Made by a program: the position numbers and the translations under genes. From the NCBI RefSeq assembly GCF_016863295.1, contig NZ_BOOP01000034.1, forward strand, positions 1 through 64,000: a stretch of 64,000 bases of DNA, read 5' to 3'. The notes under the pieces were generated by a model. The model saw only the letters and a list, made by a program, of their open reading frames with translations. It did no database searches and had not been told where the DNA came from. This DNA is from Planotetraspora phitsanulokensis. Its GTDB lineage: Bacteria; Actinomycetota; Actinomycetes; Streptosporangiales; Streptosporangiaceae. Below are positions 31,883 to 40,151 of this stretch, piece by piece (within the stretch, counting starts at the first letter, position 1; each line of letters starts with the position of its first letter).

Positions 31883-34800
31883 ATGTTAACCACGCTGACT
31901 CGCACGGCACTTGCCGCTGCGCTCGGCGGCGCCGTGCTGATCGGCGGCACCACCCAGGCGGCGGCGGCCCCCCCGCCCGCGCGGGCCGCCGTGTTCGCCG
32001 ACCCGGTGCAATACGTGAATCCGTTGATCGGGACCGGCAACGGCGGCGAGGCCGTCGGCGATATCAACGACTTCCCCGGGGTGGACACGCCGTTCGGCAT
32101 GATGCAGCTCAGCCCGGACACGGCCGGTTCGGGCGTTGGCTACTCCTACGGCAAGTCATCGATCCGCGGATTCAGCCTGAACCACGCGTCCGCCGGGTGC
32201 AGCGTGTTCGGAGACGTGCCGATCCTGCCCACGATCGGCTCCATCGGCACGGACCCGGGGAACGCCTCGGCGACGTTCTCCCACGAGCACGAGCACGCCA
32301 CGCTTGGCTCCTACGACGTGCTGCTCACCGACTCGGGCGTCAACGTCAACCTGACCGCCACCAACCGCACCGGCCTGCTCTCCTTCGACTATCCCGCGGG
32401 CAGCACCGCCCAGGTGCTGGTGAAGTCGGGCGCGAGTCTCGGCGGCAACAGCGCCGCGTCCGTCACCGTCGACGGCAATGACGAGGTGTCCGGCTCGGCG
32501 ACGGCGAACGGGCTGTGCGGGTTGGGCAGCTACACCGTCTACTTCGACATCAAGTTCTCGCAGCCGTTCACCGCTCACGGCACCTGGCAGGGAAAGACCG
32601 TCACCGCCGGGTCGGCCGGCGCGAGCGGCAAGGGATCCGGCGCCTATCTGACCTTCGACACGAGCAGCTCCACGACGGTGCGCGCGAAGGTCGGGATGTC
32701 GTATGTGAGCGTCGACGGGGCGCGCAAGAACATGGCTTCCGAGATCCACGGCTGGAACCCCACGCCGGTGCAGCAGCAGACGCGCGCCGCGTGGCGCCGG
32801 GCGCTGAACACCGTCCAGGTCGGCGGCGGCAGCGCCGCGAACCTGACCACGTTCTACACCGCCCTCTACCACTCGCTGCAGTTCCCGAGCGTCTTCAACG
32901 ACGTGGACGGCCGCTACATGGGCTTCGACAACCAGGTCCACCACGTGCCGGCCGGGCAGAAGCAGTACGCCACGTTCTCCGACTGGGACACCTACCGCGC
33001 CCTCGCGCCGCTGCAGGCCATGCTGTTCCCCAAGGAAGCCGGCGACATGGCGAACTCGCTGCTCCGCGATGCGCAGCAGCAGGGTGACTGGATGCCGCGC
33101 TGGCCGCTGGCGAACGTGAGCACGACCGGCACGATGAACGGCGACAGCGCGGTGCCGCTCATGGCGAACACCGTGGCCTTCGGCGGCCGGAACGTCGACA
33201 TCGCCAGCGTGCTGCCCATCATGCTCAAGGGGGCCAACCACTCGGAGGAGCTGGGCTGGGGCTGGCAGGAGCGCCAGTGCGTGGAGGAGTACGTCCAGCT
33301 CGGCTACGCACCGAACGACGCCTGCTCGCAGGGCGCGCATGGCCGGCAGGGGGTCTCTGAGACGCTCGAGTGGTCCATCGACGACTTCGCGATCTCGCAG
33401 CTGGCGGCCGCGATCGGCGACAAGCACACCGCGGCGCAGTACCAGCTGCGCAGCCAGAACTGGCAGAACACCTTCAACCCCACGACCGGCTACCTCCAGC
33501 CGCGGGACGAGCGCGGCGCGTTCCCGAACGGTCCCGCGTTCGTCACTCCGCCGGCGAACGCCTTCGGCCAGGACGGCTACGACGAAGGCAACGCCGCCGA
33601 CTACGGCTGGGAGGTCCCGCAGAACATGGCGGGCCTGATCGCCGCGATGGGCGGGAAAGACGTCGCGATCCCGCGCCTGGACACGTTCTTCAGCGAGATC
33701 AACGCCGGCCCGAACGCGCCGTACATGTGGATGGGTAACGAGGTCGACCTCTCCGTTCCGTATGTGTACGACTACCTGGGCCAGCCGTGGAAGACGCAGG
33801 CCCAGGTGCGCAAGATCGAGCAGAGCCTGTACCCGCCCACCCCGGACGGGCTGCCCGGCAACGACGATCTCGGCGCGATGTCGTCCTGGTACGTGTGGTC
33901 GGCGCTCGGGATGTTCCCGGTGACGCCCGGCCGGGCCGACCTGGCTCTCGGCAGCCCGCTGTTCACGCACGCCGTCGTCCACCTCGGCAACGGCCGTGCG
34001 ATCGACATCAACGCCCCCGCCGCCGGCGACAACACTCCGTACGTCACCGGCGTGCGGCTGAACGGGCACCCCTTCGACAGCACCGGGCTGCCCGAGTCGG
34101 TCGTGACCCGCGGCGGCCGGCTCGACTTCAGCCTGTCGAGCTCGCCCAACACGAGCTGGGCAACCGGCCCGCAGGACGCCCCGCCGTCGTACCAGACCGG
34201 CCAGGTCCCGGCCATCGGGTTCACCGACCCCTCCGGGCCGGTCACGGTGACCGCCGGCGACACCAAGCAGGTCACTGTGGGCGCGCAGGGCACCGGGCTG
34301 CACGCCACGCCCGTGAAGTGGACCGCGCAGGCCTCTGGCGGCATCACCGTCAGCCCGTCCTCCGGCACGCTTGACGTGGCAGCGGACGGCCGCGCCAGTA
34401 CGGACGCCACGGTGTCCGTCCCGGCATCGGCTGACTCGGGCTTCTACACGGTCTCGTTCAGCTTCACGACCAGCGACGGGCAGAAGCTGCCGGGCGGTGT
34501 GGTGGTGATGACCGTGCAGGCCGCCGACCACACCGCGATCGTGGCCGACAACCTGGGCAACCCCGACGTCGCCAACGGCCTCAGCGTGAAGGAGGAGGGG
34601 GACGGCCACACCACCGCCACCACGGCAGGCGGCCTGCCCGGCCGGACCACCACCGGCGCCGGGTCGTTCTACATGTACTTCAACATCGACAACTCGTTCG
34701 TTCCCGGCGGCCGGTACAACGCGACCGCGTACATCAGCTACTTCGACCAGGGGACGGGCAGCTGGGGCATCCAGTACGACTCCTACGGCAACGTGTCCAA

Positions 34801-35284
34801 CAACGCCTACCGGGACTCGGCCCGCGTGACCAACACCAACACCGGCACCTGGAAGACCGCGGCGATCCCACTGCCCGAGGCCGCTTTCAGCGGCCGTGAG
34901 AACGGTGGCAGTGACCTGCGGTTGAACATCGGCGCCGGCGGCCAGGTGATCGGCCGCGTCGCGTTCGCCGTCACCGGCGACAACGTGCTCGCCATGCACC
35001 TGGCGTCGGCGCAACCGGTCTCGCCGGCCGTCACCACCCAGCCCGCGGACGCGACCGCCAACGGCGGCCCGGTGTCCTTCACGGCGGCTGCAACGGGCGA
35101 CCCGCAGCCGGCGGTGCGGTGGCAGGCGAGCCTGCCCGGCGGCAACTGGGCCGACGTCAGCGGCGCGACCGGCACCACCCTGACGGTAACCAGCCCGCAG
35201 GACTACCCCGCCGGCACCCAGTTCCGCGCGATCTTCACCAACCTGGCGGGCGAAGCCGCCACTGATCCCGCAACCCTGCGTTAG
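31883..35284 (+). CDS. Secreted GH92 alpha-mannosidase with C-terminal accessory domains
   Basis: 1133 aa. Signal peptide about 1-28, then the two-domain GH92 catalytic unit (about 40-760). Hallmarks: VNPLIGTGNGGEAVGDIN, GFSLNHASAGCSVFGDVP, FSDWDTYRALAPLQ (near 366), MWMGNEVDLSVPYVYDYLG (near 614) and GNDDLGAMSSWYVWSALGMF (near 659), with the calcium and catalytic Glu/Asp of the family. Later domains: NEW3-like beta domain (about 780-890), a jelly-roll-like segment (about 900-1040) and an Ig-like end (TTQPADATANGGPVSFTAAA). Exo-acting, calcium-dependent alpha-mannosidase on N-glycan or fungal mannan. Linkage specificity cannot be told. GGAGGTCC precedes ATG 31883. Confidence 0.92.
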   Translation: MLTTLTRTALAAALGGAVLIGGTTQAAAAPPPARAAVFADPVQYVNPLIGTGNGGEAVGDINDFPGVDTPFGMMQLSPDTAGSGVGYSYGKSSIRGFSLNHASAGCSVFGDVPILPTIGSIGTDPGNASATFSHEHEHATLGSYDVLLTDSGVNVNLTATNRTGLLSFDYPAGSTAQVLVKSGASLGGNSAASVTVDGNDEVSGSATANGLCGLGSYTVYFDIKFSQPFTAHGTWQGKTVTAGSAGASGKGSGAYLTFDTSSSTTVRAKVGMSYVSVDGARKNMASEIHGWNPTPVQQQTRAAWRRALNTVQVGGGSAANLTTFYTALYHSLQFPSVFNDVDGRYMGFDNQVHHVPAGQKQYATFSDWDTYRALAPLQAMLFPKEAGDMANSLLRDAQQQGDWMPRWPLANVSTTGTMNGDSAVPLMANTVAFGGRNVDIASVLPIMLKGANHSEELGWGWQERQCVEEYVQLGYAPNDACSQGAHGRQGVSETLEWSIDDFAISQLAAAIGDKHTAAQYQLRSQNWQNTFNPTTGYLQPRDERGAFPNGPAFVTPPANAFGQDGYDEGNAADYGWEVPQNMAGLIAAMGGKDVAIPRLDTFFSEINAGPNAPYMWMGNEVDLSVPYVYDYLGQPWKTQAQVRKIEQSLYPPTPDGLPGNDDLGAMSSWYVWSALGMFPVTPGRADLALGSPLFTHAVVHLGNGRAIDINAPAAGDNTPYVTGVRLNGHPFDSTGLPESVVTRGGRLDFSLSSSPNTSWATGPQDAPPSYQTGQVPAIGFTDPSGPVTVTAGDTKQVTVGAQGTGLHATPVKWTAQASGGITVSPSSGTLDVAADGRASTDATVSVPASADSGFYTVSFSFTTSDGQKLPGGVVVMTVQAADHTAIVADNLGNPDVANGLSVKEEGDGHTTATTAGGLPGRTTTGAGSFYMYFNIDNSFVPGGRYNATAYISYFDQGTGSWGIQYDSYGNVSNNAYRDSARVTNTNTGTWKTAAIPLPEAAFSGRENGGSDLRLNIGAGGQVIGRVAFAVTGDNVLAMHLASAQPVSPAVTTQPADATANGGPVSFTAAATGDPQPAVRWQASLPGGNWADVSGATGTTLTVTSPQDYPAGTQFRAIFTNLAGEAATDPATLR

Positions 35285-35335
35285 TAGCGCCGGAGGGCCG
35301 CGTTGATCGTGTGCTGACGGGATGCAACGCACATA

Positions 35336-35367
35336 GCGGTGGCCGCCCCCGAGGGGGCGGCCACCGC
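35336..35367 (+). terminator. Strong terminator after GH92
   Basis: Perfect 15 bp inverted repeat GCGGTGGCCGCCCCC / GGGGGCGGCCACCGC with a 2 nt spacer, 51 bp after the stop. Confidence 0.85.
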
Positions 35368-35409
35368 CGCATTTCAGCGCGACCGTTCAGCGGGGCTCCG
35401 CCATCAGCG

Positions 35410-35470
35410 TCGCCCACCACGTTGTCGCAGTTCAGAGGCCGGATCCTGCTCGTGCGGGTCCGGCCTTTCG
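35410..35470 (+). repeat. Third, shortened copy of the tRNA-like repeat end plus hairpin
   Basis: TCGCCCACCACGTTGTCGCA followed by GTTCAGAGG matches 13178-13206 at 28 of 29 positions. The match starts inside the tRNA acceptor end. A hairpin follows (GGCCGGATCC ... GGGTCCGGCC then TTTCG), as after copy 2. This is what an attachment-site half would look like. Confidence 0.65.
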
Positions 35471-35693
35471 TCGTCTGGACCGTGATTGGACCGTGGGGCC
35501 AGACGTCACCCACCGCCCTGGACCGTCACTGAGCCGCTCTCTCCGGCACCTGATTGCGCGGGGATGGCGGGCCGCTGTGTTCGATCGGAACGACGACGTG
35601 CGCCGTGCGGGAGTCAGGTTGGGGTCCTGTCTGCGGACGTCGTGACGGAGGGGAGGGTGCATTCGGCCTGTCGGGGAGGCGCGGGGTGGGGGA
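35471..35693. other. Intergenic region without a supported gene
   Basis: Contains a short repeated phrase GGACCGT (three occurrences between 35477 and 35528) and the phrase GACCGTCACT, also found at 13258-13267 beyond repeat copy 2. No credible reading frame. Confidence 0.4.
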
Positions 35694-35810
35694 CTATCGA
35701 CCGCGGATCATGGGACGACGGTGAGACTGCTCCCGGCGGGCCACGATGAGGCCGAAGCTGATCAACCCAGCCACGGCGAGCAGTAGGGCGATGGCGAACG
35801 TCTTGATCAT
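35694..35810 (-). CDS. Very small single-pass membrane protein (38 aa)
   Basis: ATG 35808-35810 is preceded by a very strong ribosome site (GGAGGGGG at ideal distance). The product is MIKTFAIALLLAVAGLISFG followed by LIVARREQSHRRPMIRGR: one membrane helix (residues 3-24) with a basic tail, predicted Nout-Cin. It ends at TAG 35694-35696. A promoter and palindrome lie just upstream. No known family recognised. Gene reality is supported by the ribosome site plus a clean hydrophobic helix, which GC-rich chance frames rarely give. Confidence 0.6.
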   Translation of the reverse strand: MIKTFAIALLLAVAGLISFGLIVARREQSHRRPMIRGR

Positions 35811-35834
35811 GATCCCCCTCCGATTGTAGCGATG

Positions 35835-35868
35835 AGTAGTCGATAAACTACTGTGTGTAGTGGTGTCA
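35835..35868 (-). promoter_or_regulatory. Promoter with overlapping palindrome for the 38 aa membrane protein
   Basis: Coding-strand TGACAC (35863-35868) and TATCGA (35840-35845) are separated by 17 bp. The dyad AGTAGT-N6-ACTACT (35835-35852) covers the -10, suggesting repression. A/T-rich island in GC-rich surroundings. Confidence 0.5.
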
Positions 35869-36087
35869 TGTATATGCCACTTGTGGGCGTCTCCGTACCG
35901 GAAGAGATCATTTAAGCGAATAGAAGCTTCCCGGTGATTTGCCTTTTACGTGCTTGCCGCCGTGTGACCGCGACCTGTGAGTGGAAGCCGTTTTTGGCCG
36001 GTATTGAACGCAACTGTTACCGATGGCTGAGGCACCGCTGGGTACCGTGAAGGCAAACCCATCGCGATTCAGGCGAAGGTGCGCGTT

Positions 36088-36444
36088 ATGGCAGGGCAAG
36101 AGAGCATTTCCGTCACGGACGTCCTGCAGACTTCCGTGGTCAGCGTGTCTGGCCGTCTCGATTACTCAACCGCGCCGGAGGTGCGCGAGTTCCTCAAGAC
36201 CTTGATCGATGACGGCCGCAAGGCGCTGGTCATAGACACATCCGCTCTCCAGTTCTGTGACATCGAGGGCTTGGAGGTCTTACTGGAGATCCGCCAGGAT
36301 CTTGAGCGGGCCGGGGGCGCCCTGCGGCTGACCGGAGTCCACGGCAACCTGGAGCGCATGCTTGATTCCGGACGGCTGAGTCAACTATTCGAAATCGATG
36401 AAACTCCCGTCGAAGCTCTCTCCGAATTGATGTCGCGCTCGTAG
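36088..36444 (+). CDS. STAS-domain anti-anti-sigma factor-like protein with Glu at the phosphosite
   Basis: 118 aa single STAS domain: VVSVSGRLDYSTAPEVREFL, ALVIDTSALQFCDIEGLEVL and GGALRLTGVHGNLERML. In active antagonists (SpoIIAA, RsbV) the loop reads D-S-S-G and the second Ser is phosphorylated by the cognate anti-sigma kinase. Here it reads D-I-E-G, so the phosphorylatable Ser is Glu. That would block kinase control and might mimic the phosphorylated, non-binding state. ATG 36088 is used; GTG 36079 is an alternative. No partner kinase or sigma factor adjoins it. Confidence 0.88.
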   Translation: MAGQESISVTDVLQTSVVSVSGRLDYSTAPEVREFLKTLIDDGRKALVIDTSALQFCDIEGLEVLLEIRQDLERAGGALRLTGVHGNLERMLDSGRLSQLFEIDETPVEALSELMSRS

Positions 36445-36492
36445 CGATCGCGGCATTAATCGTCCCGCTCACCAAGGGGGCTTCGACGGTTA

Positions 36493-36519
36493 GGCCCCGC
36501 CTCTTCCGGGAGCGGGGCC
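36493..36519 (+). terminator. Terminator after the STAS gene
   Basis: GGCCCCGC / GCGGGGCC, 8 bp stem, followed by GTCTTC. About 50 bp after the stop. Confidence 0.65.
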
Positions 36520-36541
36520 GTCTTCATGCTGTTCATAAGAT

Positions 36542-36790
36542 GCCCCCCAGCGCGACCTGGCCGAGCTGCCGGCGCCGCTGCGGCGTAAGGGCTCGCCGTT
36601 CGACGGGCCGGTGCCGCGTGAGCACGCCCGGCACGCCCAGTGGGTGGAGCCGCGCCTCGTGGGGGAGGTGCAGTACGCCGAGTGGACCGGCGACGGCGTC
36701 CTGTGGCACCCGTCGTGGCGTGGGTTGCGGTCGGACAAGGACGCGGGCGACGTCGTCCGCGAGGTGCCGCCGGGGCGGCAGGTCAGCTGA
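36542..36790 (+). pseudogene. ATP-dependent DNA ligase, C-terminal (OB-fold) remnant
   Basis: The frame reads QRDLAELPAPLRRKGSPFDG, PVPREHARHAQWVEPRLVGE, VQYAEWTGDGVLWHPSWRGL, RSDKD, which is the end of the OB-fold domain of LigD/LigC-type ligases (WVEP-LV-EV-F-EWT-DG-LR-P-F-GLR-DK). The adenylation domain and any start are missing. It ends at TGA 36788-36790, 13 bp before the next gene. Remnant of a lost NHEJ-type ligase gene. Confidence 0.7.
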
Positions 36791-36803
36791 ACAGGGGGCG
36801 ATC

Positions 36804-37085
36804 ATGAGTCAGCCAGGAAACCCAGTCCCGGGCCCAGAGGAGCGGAGGTCCCTGTCGGAGATGCCGCGCGATGAGCTCCACATCCGGCTGGCGTCCGGCC
36901 TGTTCGTCGTCGCTCTGATCGTGGCCGCCGTCGCGACGGCAGCGCACGCCCTGGAGGTGGCGATCGTCGCGGCGGTGGTGGCACTGGGGGCGATCATCTA
37001 CATGGCGGTGTGGATCACGCGAAGGGCCGGGCCCGAAGACCGGACGCCCGAGGACCGGACGCCGGAGGACCGACCCCACCGGTAG
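36804..37085 (+). CDS. Small two-helix membrane protein with PEDR repeat tail
   Basis: 93 aa. Two adjacent hydrophobic helices (about residues 30-48 and 51-70: GLFVVALIVAAVATAAHAL and VAIVAAVVALGAIIYMAVW), then RR and a tandem TPEDR repeat (PEDRTPEDRTPEDRP). ATG 36804 follows a GGGGG ribosome site; the longer frame upstream is antisense noise. Function unknown. Confidence 0.68.
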   Translation: MSQPGNPVPGPEERRSLSEMPRDELHIRLASGLFVVALIVAAVATAAHALEVAIVAAVVALGAIIYMAVWITRRAGPEDRTPEDRTPEDRPHR

Positions 37086-37328
37086 CGGCGCGGCGATCCG
37101 AGGGGGTGGGCGCCTCGGTCGGTTCGACAACCTCCTACGTGCAATCATGGAAAGAGGCTGAATCCGGCGGGTGGTTTCGAACTCATCGGCTGGCGGACTG
37201 GCCGGCGACCGGACCCATGGCGCGAGGCGGCCGGCAGCACCCGGTTGCAAGACGATCTCATCGCGTAGGCCGGTGATGGGGAGACGTCCACTGACTCATA
37301 CGAGTGGAGCCAGTCAGGGAGTACCGCC
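37086..37328. other. Intergenic region without a supported gene
   Basis: Nothing recognisable apart from the ribosome-site region of the DUF488 gene (CAGGGAG near 37316). Confidence 0.4.
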
Positions 37329-37703
37329 ATGACCAAGGACATCACGTACCGCAGGATCTACGAGGAATCCTCGCCCAAGGACGGCAGGCGGGTGCTTGTC
37401 GATCGCGTCTGGCCTCGGGGGATGCGCAAGGAGGACGCACATCTCGACGAGTGGCTGCGTGACGTCGCCCCTTCCACCGAACTGCGCCGCTGGTACGGTC
37501 ACGAGCCCAGCCGCTTCGTCGAGTTCCGCCGCCGCTACCTCACCGAACTGCGCGAGCCTGTGCGGCGGCAGGCCGTAGATCATCTGCGAGACGTCGCCAA
37601 CCACGACAAACTGACGTTGCTGACCGCCACCCACGATGTAGACCACAGCCAGGCCGCCGTCCTCGCCGAGTGGCTGACCGGCGCCGGGAGATCTAAGGCT
37701 TGA
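37329..37703 (+). CDS. DUF488 family protein
   Basis: 124 aa. Family pattern: RRIYEESSPKDGRRVLVDRV, WPRGMRKEDAHLDEWLRDVA, PSTELRRWYGHEPSRFVEFR, RRYLTEL, then TLLTATHDVDHSQAAVLAEW. DUF488 proteins are small, usually single-domain, and of unknown biochemical role; a conserved Arg/Trp-rich surface is visible in VWPRG and WYGH. Stands alone. ATG start with GGGAG upstream. Confidence 0.9.
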   Translation: MTKDITYRRIYEESSPKDGRRVLVDRVWPRGMRKEDAHLDEWLRDVAPSTELRRWYGHEPSRFVEFRRRYLTELREPVRRQAVDHLRDVANHDKLTLLTATHDVDHSQAAVLAEWLTGAGRSKA

Positions 37704-37838
37704 TCCGCCGTGAGCCCCCCGCACCTTTGCTGCGGGTGTCGCTCGCAGAGGCCAAGCTCGACCGGATCGAGGAGTCACCACCCGCTTCCCACGCAACCCC
37801 TTGCCGGTGATCAGCAGCAGGTCGGGCCGCGACCTCCT

Positions 37839-37870
37839 GCGAACAACCGCAAGATCACGGGGTTGTTCGC
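37839..37870 (+). terminator. Hairpin in the DUF488/membrane protein intergenic region
   Basis: GCGAACAACC / GGTTGTTCGC, 10 bp, 12 nt loop, followed by CTTT. Probably terminates DUF488 transcription about 140 bp after its stop, or acts as a leader hairpin of the next gene. Confidence 0.55.
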
Positions 37871-37909
37871 CTTTCCATGAATATCCCTAACGGGGAGGGG
37901 GAGGCGCCG

Positions 37910-38425
37910 ATGAGACGCGAACTCATGATCGGCGCCGTGGCGGGGGCGGTCGGCATCCTGGTGCTCGACATGGTGAGCTATCTGGACATGGTGATCCGGG
38001 GACGGCCCGCGAGTCAGCTGTCCGCACAGCTGGTGGGCAAGATCGCGGAACTCGCGGGAGTCAAACCCGCGGAGGATGGCGAGACGTGGCGGAACCGGGC
38101 CAGTGCGATCGGCGCACTGCTCGGTTATGTCATGGGACTCGGCATAGGGATGGTCTTCGGCGTGATCCGTGCCCGCTGGCCCGGCCTGCTGAGGTCGGTG
38201 GCGGTCGTGGGCGTCGGTGCGGCGGCGATGGCGCTCGCCGATGCGGGGCTCGTGCTGTTCGGTCTGACCGATCCGCGTACGTGGGGTCTGGCCGGATGGT
38301 TGTCCGACATCGTGCCGCATCTCGGCTATGGCATCGCCGTAGTGGTGATCTTCGACCTTCTGTATGGCGCACGGCGCTCGCCGCCCGAAGGGTCCGCGAG
38401 GCGCCCCCCTAGTCCTGTCGAGTGA
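37910..38425 (+). CDS. Membrane protein, four predicted helices, DUF1440-like layout
   Basis: 171 aa. Hydrophobic segments near residues 5-22 (MIGAVAGAVGILVLDMVSYL), 70-92, 100-122 and 132-150. A polar segment PASQLSAQLVGKIAELAGVK follows the first helix. Architecture resembles DUF1440/YagU-like proteins, but the match is loose. ATG 37910 is preferred because GGGAGGGGGAGG lies upstream; ATG 37877 is possible. Function unknown. Confidence 0.75.
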   Translation: MRRELMIGAVAGAVGILVLDMVSYLDMVIRGRPASQLSAQLVGKIAELAGVKPAEDGETWRNRASAIGALLGYVMGLGIGMVFGVIRARWPGLLRSVAVVGVGAAAMALADAGLVLFGLTDPRTWGLAGWLSDIVPHLGYGIAVVVIFDLLYGARRSPPEGSARRPPSPVE

Positions 38426-38500
38426 AACTCCAGGTCGGGAGCCTATCGAGGCATATCCGCCCGATTTTTCGCGAGTACTGCCGTGACCCCGAGAGAACCG

Positions 38501-39904
38501 CTAGGCGGGCGTGATGTTGTGGTTCATGCGGAACAGGTTGCGGGGGTCGTACCGCTTCTTGATCGCGGCGAGTCGGTCGTAGCGTTCGTCGCCGTAGATG
38601 GCGCGCAGTTCTTCTGGAGTGGTGCCCTGGCCGGCGGTGAGCAGGTTGGCGTACATCTCGTCCTGCGCCCACGGTGCCACCGCGTCGACCATGTTCTTCA
38701 GCTGTTCCTGGAACACCGGGATCTGGTCGGGGCTGCCCGCACCGGAGCCGAAGACTTGCCAGCGCACGCTCCGACCGGCTACCGCGGGCGGCCGTTCCAG
38801 CGCGCCGCCGAGGGCCCGTATCTCGGCGAGGAGCAGCCGCGCACCCGAATCGGGACCGACCGCGGCGAGCAGGGCGTCGGCGGCCTCGCGGGGGAAGTCT
38901 CGCAACGCTGCCGTGCGTTCGACCCACGGCAAGGGATTGGGCGGGTCCATGTGCACCTTACCGGCCATGCTGTAAGGCAGTTCGGTGAGCGTGTCCATCA
39001 CCGTCGGTGCCATCTCGCGTATCGGTGTGAGCAGGCGTTCGGCTTCCTCCTGCGGCTGTAGCGAGGAGAACCGTACGTGCATGACGAAGGTTCCCCGCAG
39101 AGGCTGCGGCATCTCAGGCAGCGGAGGCCGGCGCAGGAATGCGATGGAGGAAGTCATCTCCGGCGGCAGGCCGACCACCCAGTTCCGCCAGGTGTGCAGC
39201 ACCTTCGCCGCGTGCTCGCCGGCGAAGAAGAGGCCGCCGCCGTAGAAGTGCTTGAGCGGGAAGAGGGCGAACTCCAGGGCGGTGACCACGCCGAAGTTGC
39301 TCTTACCGCCGCCGCGCAGCGCCCAGAACAGGCCCGGCTCGGAGGAGGCGGTGACGTGGCGCAGCTCGCCGTCCGCGGTGACGATCTCGAGCGCCTGTAC
39401 GTGGTCGGCGGCGTACCCGTGCATGCGGCCCAGGACCGGGCTCAGCCCGCCGCCGAGGTGGTAGCCGACGACGCCGACGGTGGGGCTGGCGCCGCTGGCC
39501 GGGGCGAGGCCGTACTTGTCGGTTTCGGGGAGTACCTGACGCCAGCGGACGCCGCCCTCGACGCGGGCGAGGTTTCTGGAGGGGTCGACGTGTACCTCGT
39601 TCATCCTGGACATGTTGATCAGTACCGCGCCTTCGGCGGAGCGGACCACCTGGTGTCCGGTCGCGAGGACGGCCACCGGCAGGTCTCGTCCGGCGGCGAA
39701 CCGGACCGCGGCCTGCACGTCGGCCGCGCTGGTCGCGCCGACGGCGACGGCAGGTCGTACCGGGGTCATCAGGTTGAAGGTGGCACATTCATCGTGGTAG
39801 CCCGCGTCGTCCGGCAGCACCACCGGACCGGCGACCTGCGCCGTGAGATCGGCAATTTCGGCGCTGCTCAGCGAGGCTGTGCCCGCCGTGTCGCACAAGG
39901 TCAT
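38501..39904 (-). CDS. FAD-binding PCMH oxidoreductase, BBE type (paralogue)
   Basis: 467 aa, same build as 24743-26125: VGATSAADVQAAVRFAAGRD, LPVAVLATGHQVVRSAEGA (His FAD link), YHLGGGLSPVLGRMHGYAAD, FWALRGGGKSNFGVV, and C-terminal KKRYDPRNLFRMNHNITPA. Both paralogues lack the Cys for a second FAD bond. No signal peptide, so probably intracellular. Substrate unknown. Stands alone on the minus strand; AAGGCGAGATG precedes the ATG at 39904. Confidence 0.9.
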   Translation of the reverse strand: MTLCDTAGTASLSSAEIADLTAQVAGPVVLPDDAGYHDECATFNLMTPVRPAVAVGATSAADVQAAVRFAAGRDLPVAVLATGHQVVRSAEGAVLINMSRMNEVHVDPSRNLARVEGGVRWRQVLPETDKYGLAPASGASPTVGVVGYHLGGGLSPVLGRMHGYAADHVQALEIVTADGELRHVTASSEPGLFWALRGGGKSNFGVVTALEFALFPLKHFYGGGLFFAGEHAAKVLHTWRNWVVGLPPEMTSSIAFLRRPPLPEMPQPLRGTFVMHVRFSSLQPQEEAERLLTPIREMAPTVMDTLTELPYSMAGKVHMDPPNPLPWVERTAALRDFPREAADALLAAVGPDSGARLLLAEIRALGGALERPPAVAGRSVRWQVFGSGAGSPDQIPVFQEQLKNMVDAVAPWAQDEMYANLLTAGQGTTPEELRAIYGDERYDRLAAIKKRYDPRNLFRMNHNITPA

Positions 39905-40151
39905 TCATCTCGCCTTTCCGTATTTGGACTCGTGATGGAGGAGGCGATGCGTCCCGGACGGCTTCCGCCCCCGTGCCCGGCCGGCGCGAGATCGTTGTGG
40001 AGCCACGGGCCGCCGTGGCCTTCCATGCGGGGCAACTGCAGCAGCATGGTGAAGGGGTGGTGCGCTCAACCAGGGTGCCGATCGCGGAGCTGTCCAGCCC
40101 GGCTGAACAGCAGGCTTAATGCCCATCGACTGGTATTTCCGCCGCGGGCAT

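Noticed and set aside
32156-35332. 1058-codon open frame on the minus strand across the GH92 gene
   Set aside because: It mirrors the GC-rich third-position pattern of the GH92 gene, is Arg/Gly/Val-rich, has no domain, and the plus-strand gene is unambiguous.
36016-36045. Stress-sigma promoter (GTT ... GGGTAC) upstream of the STAS gene
   Set aside because: GGGTAC is present at 36040, but the spacing to the GTT element is 19 bp or more, outside the usual 14-16, so the match is not convincing.
37040-37085. TPEDR tandem repeat considered as a regulatory DNA repeat
   Set aside because: Only three 15 bp units, in frame, inside a coding sequence; explained as a low-complexity protein tail.
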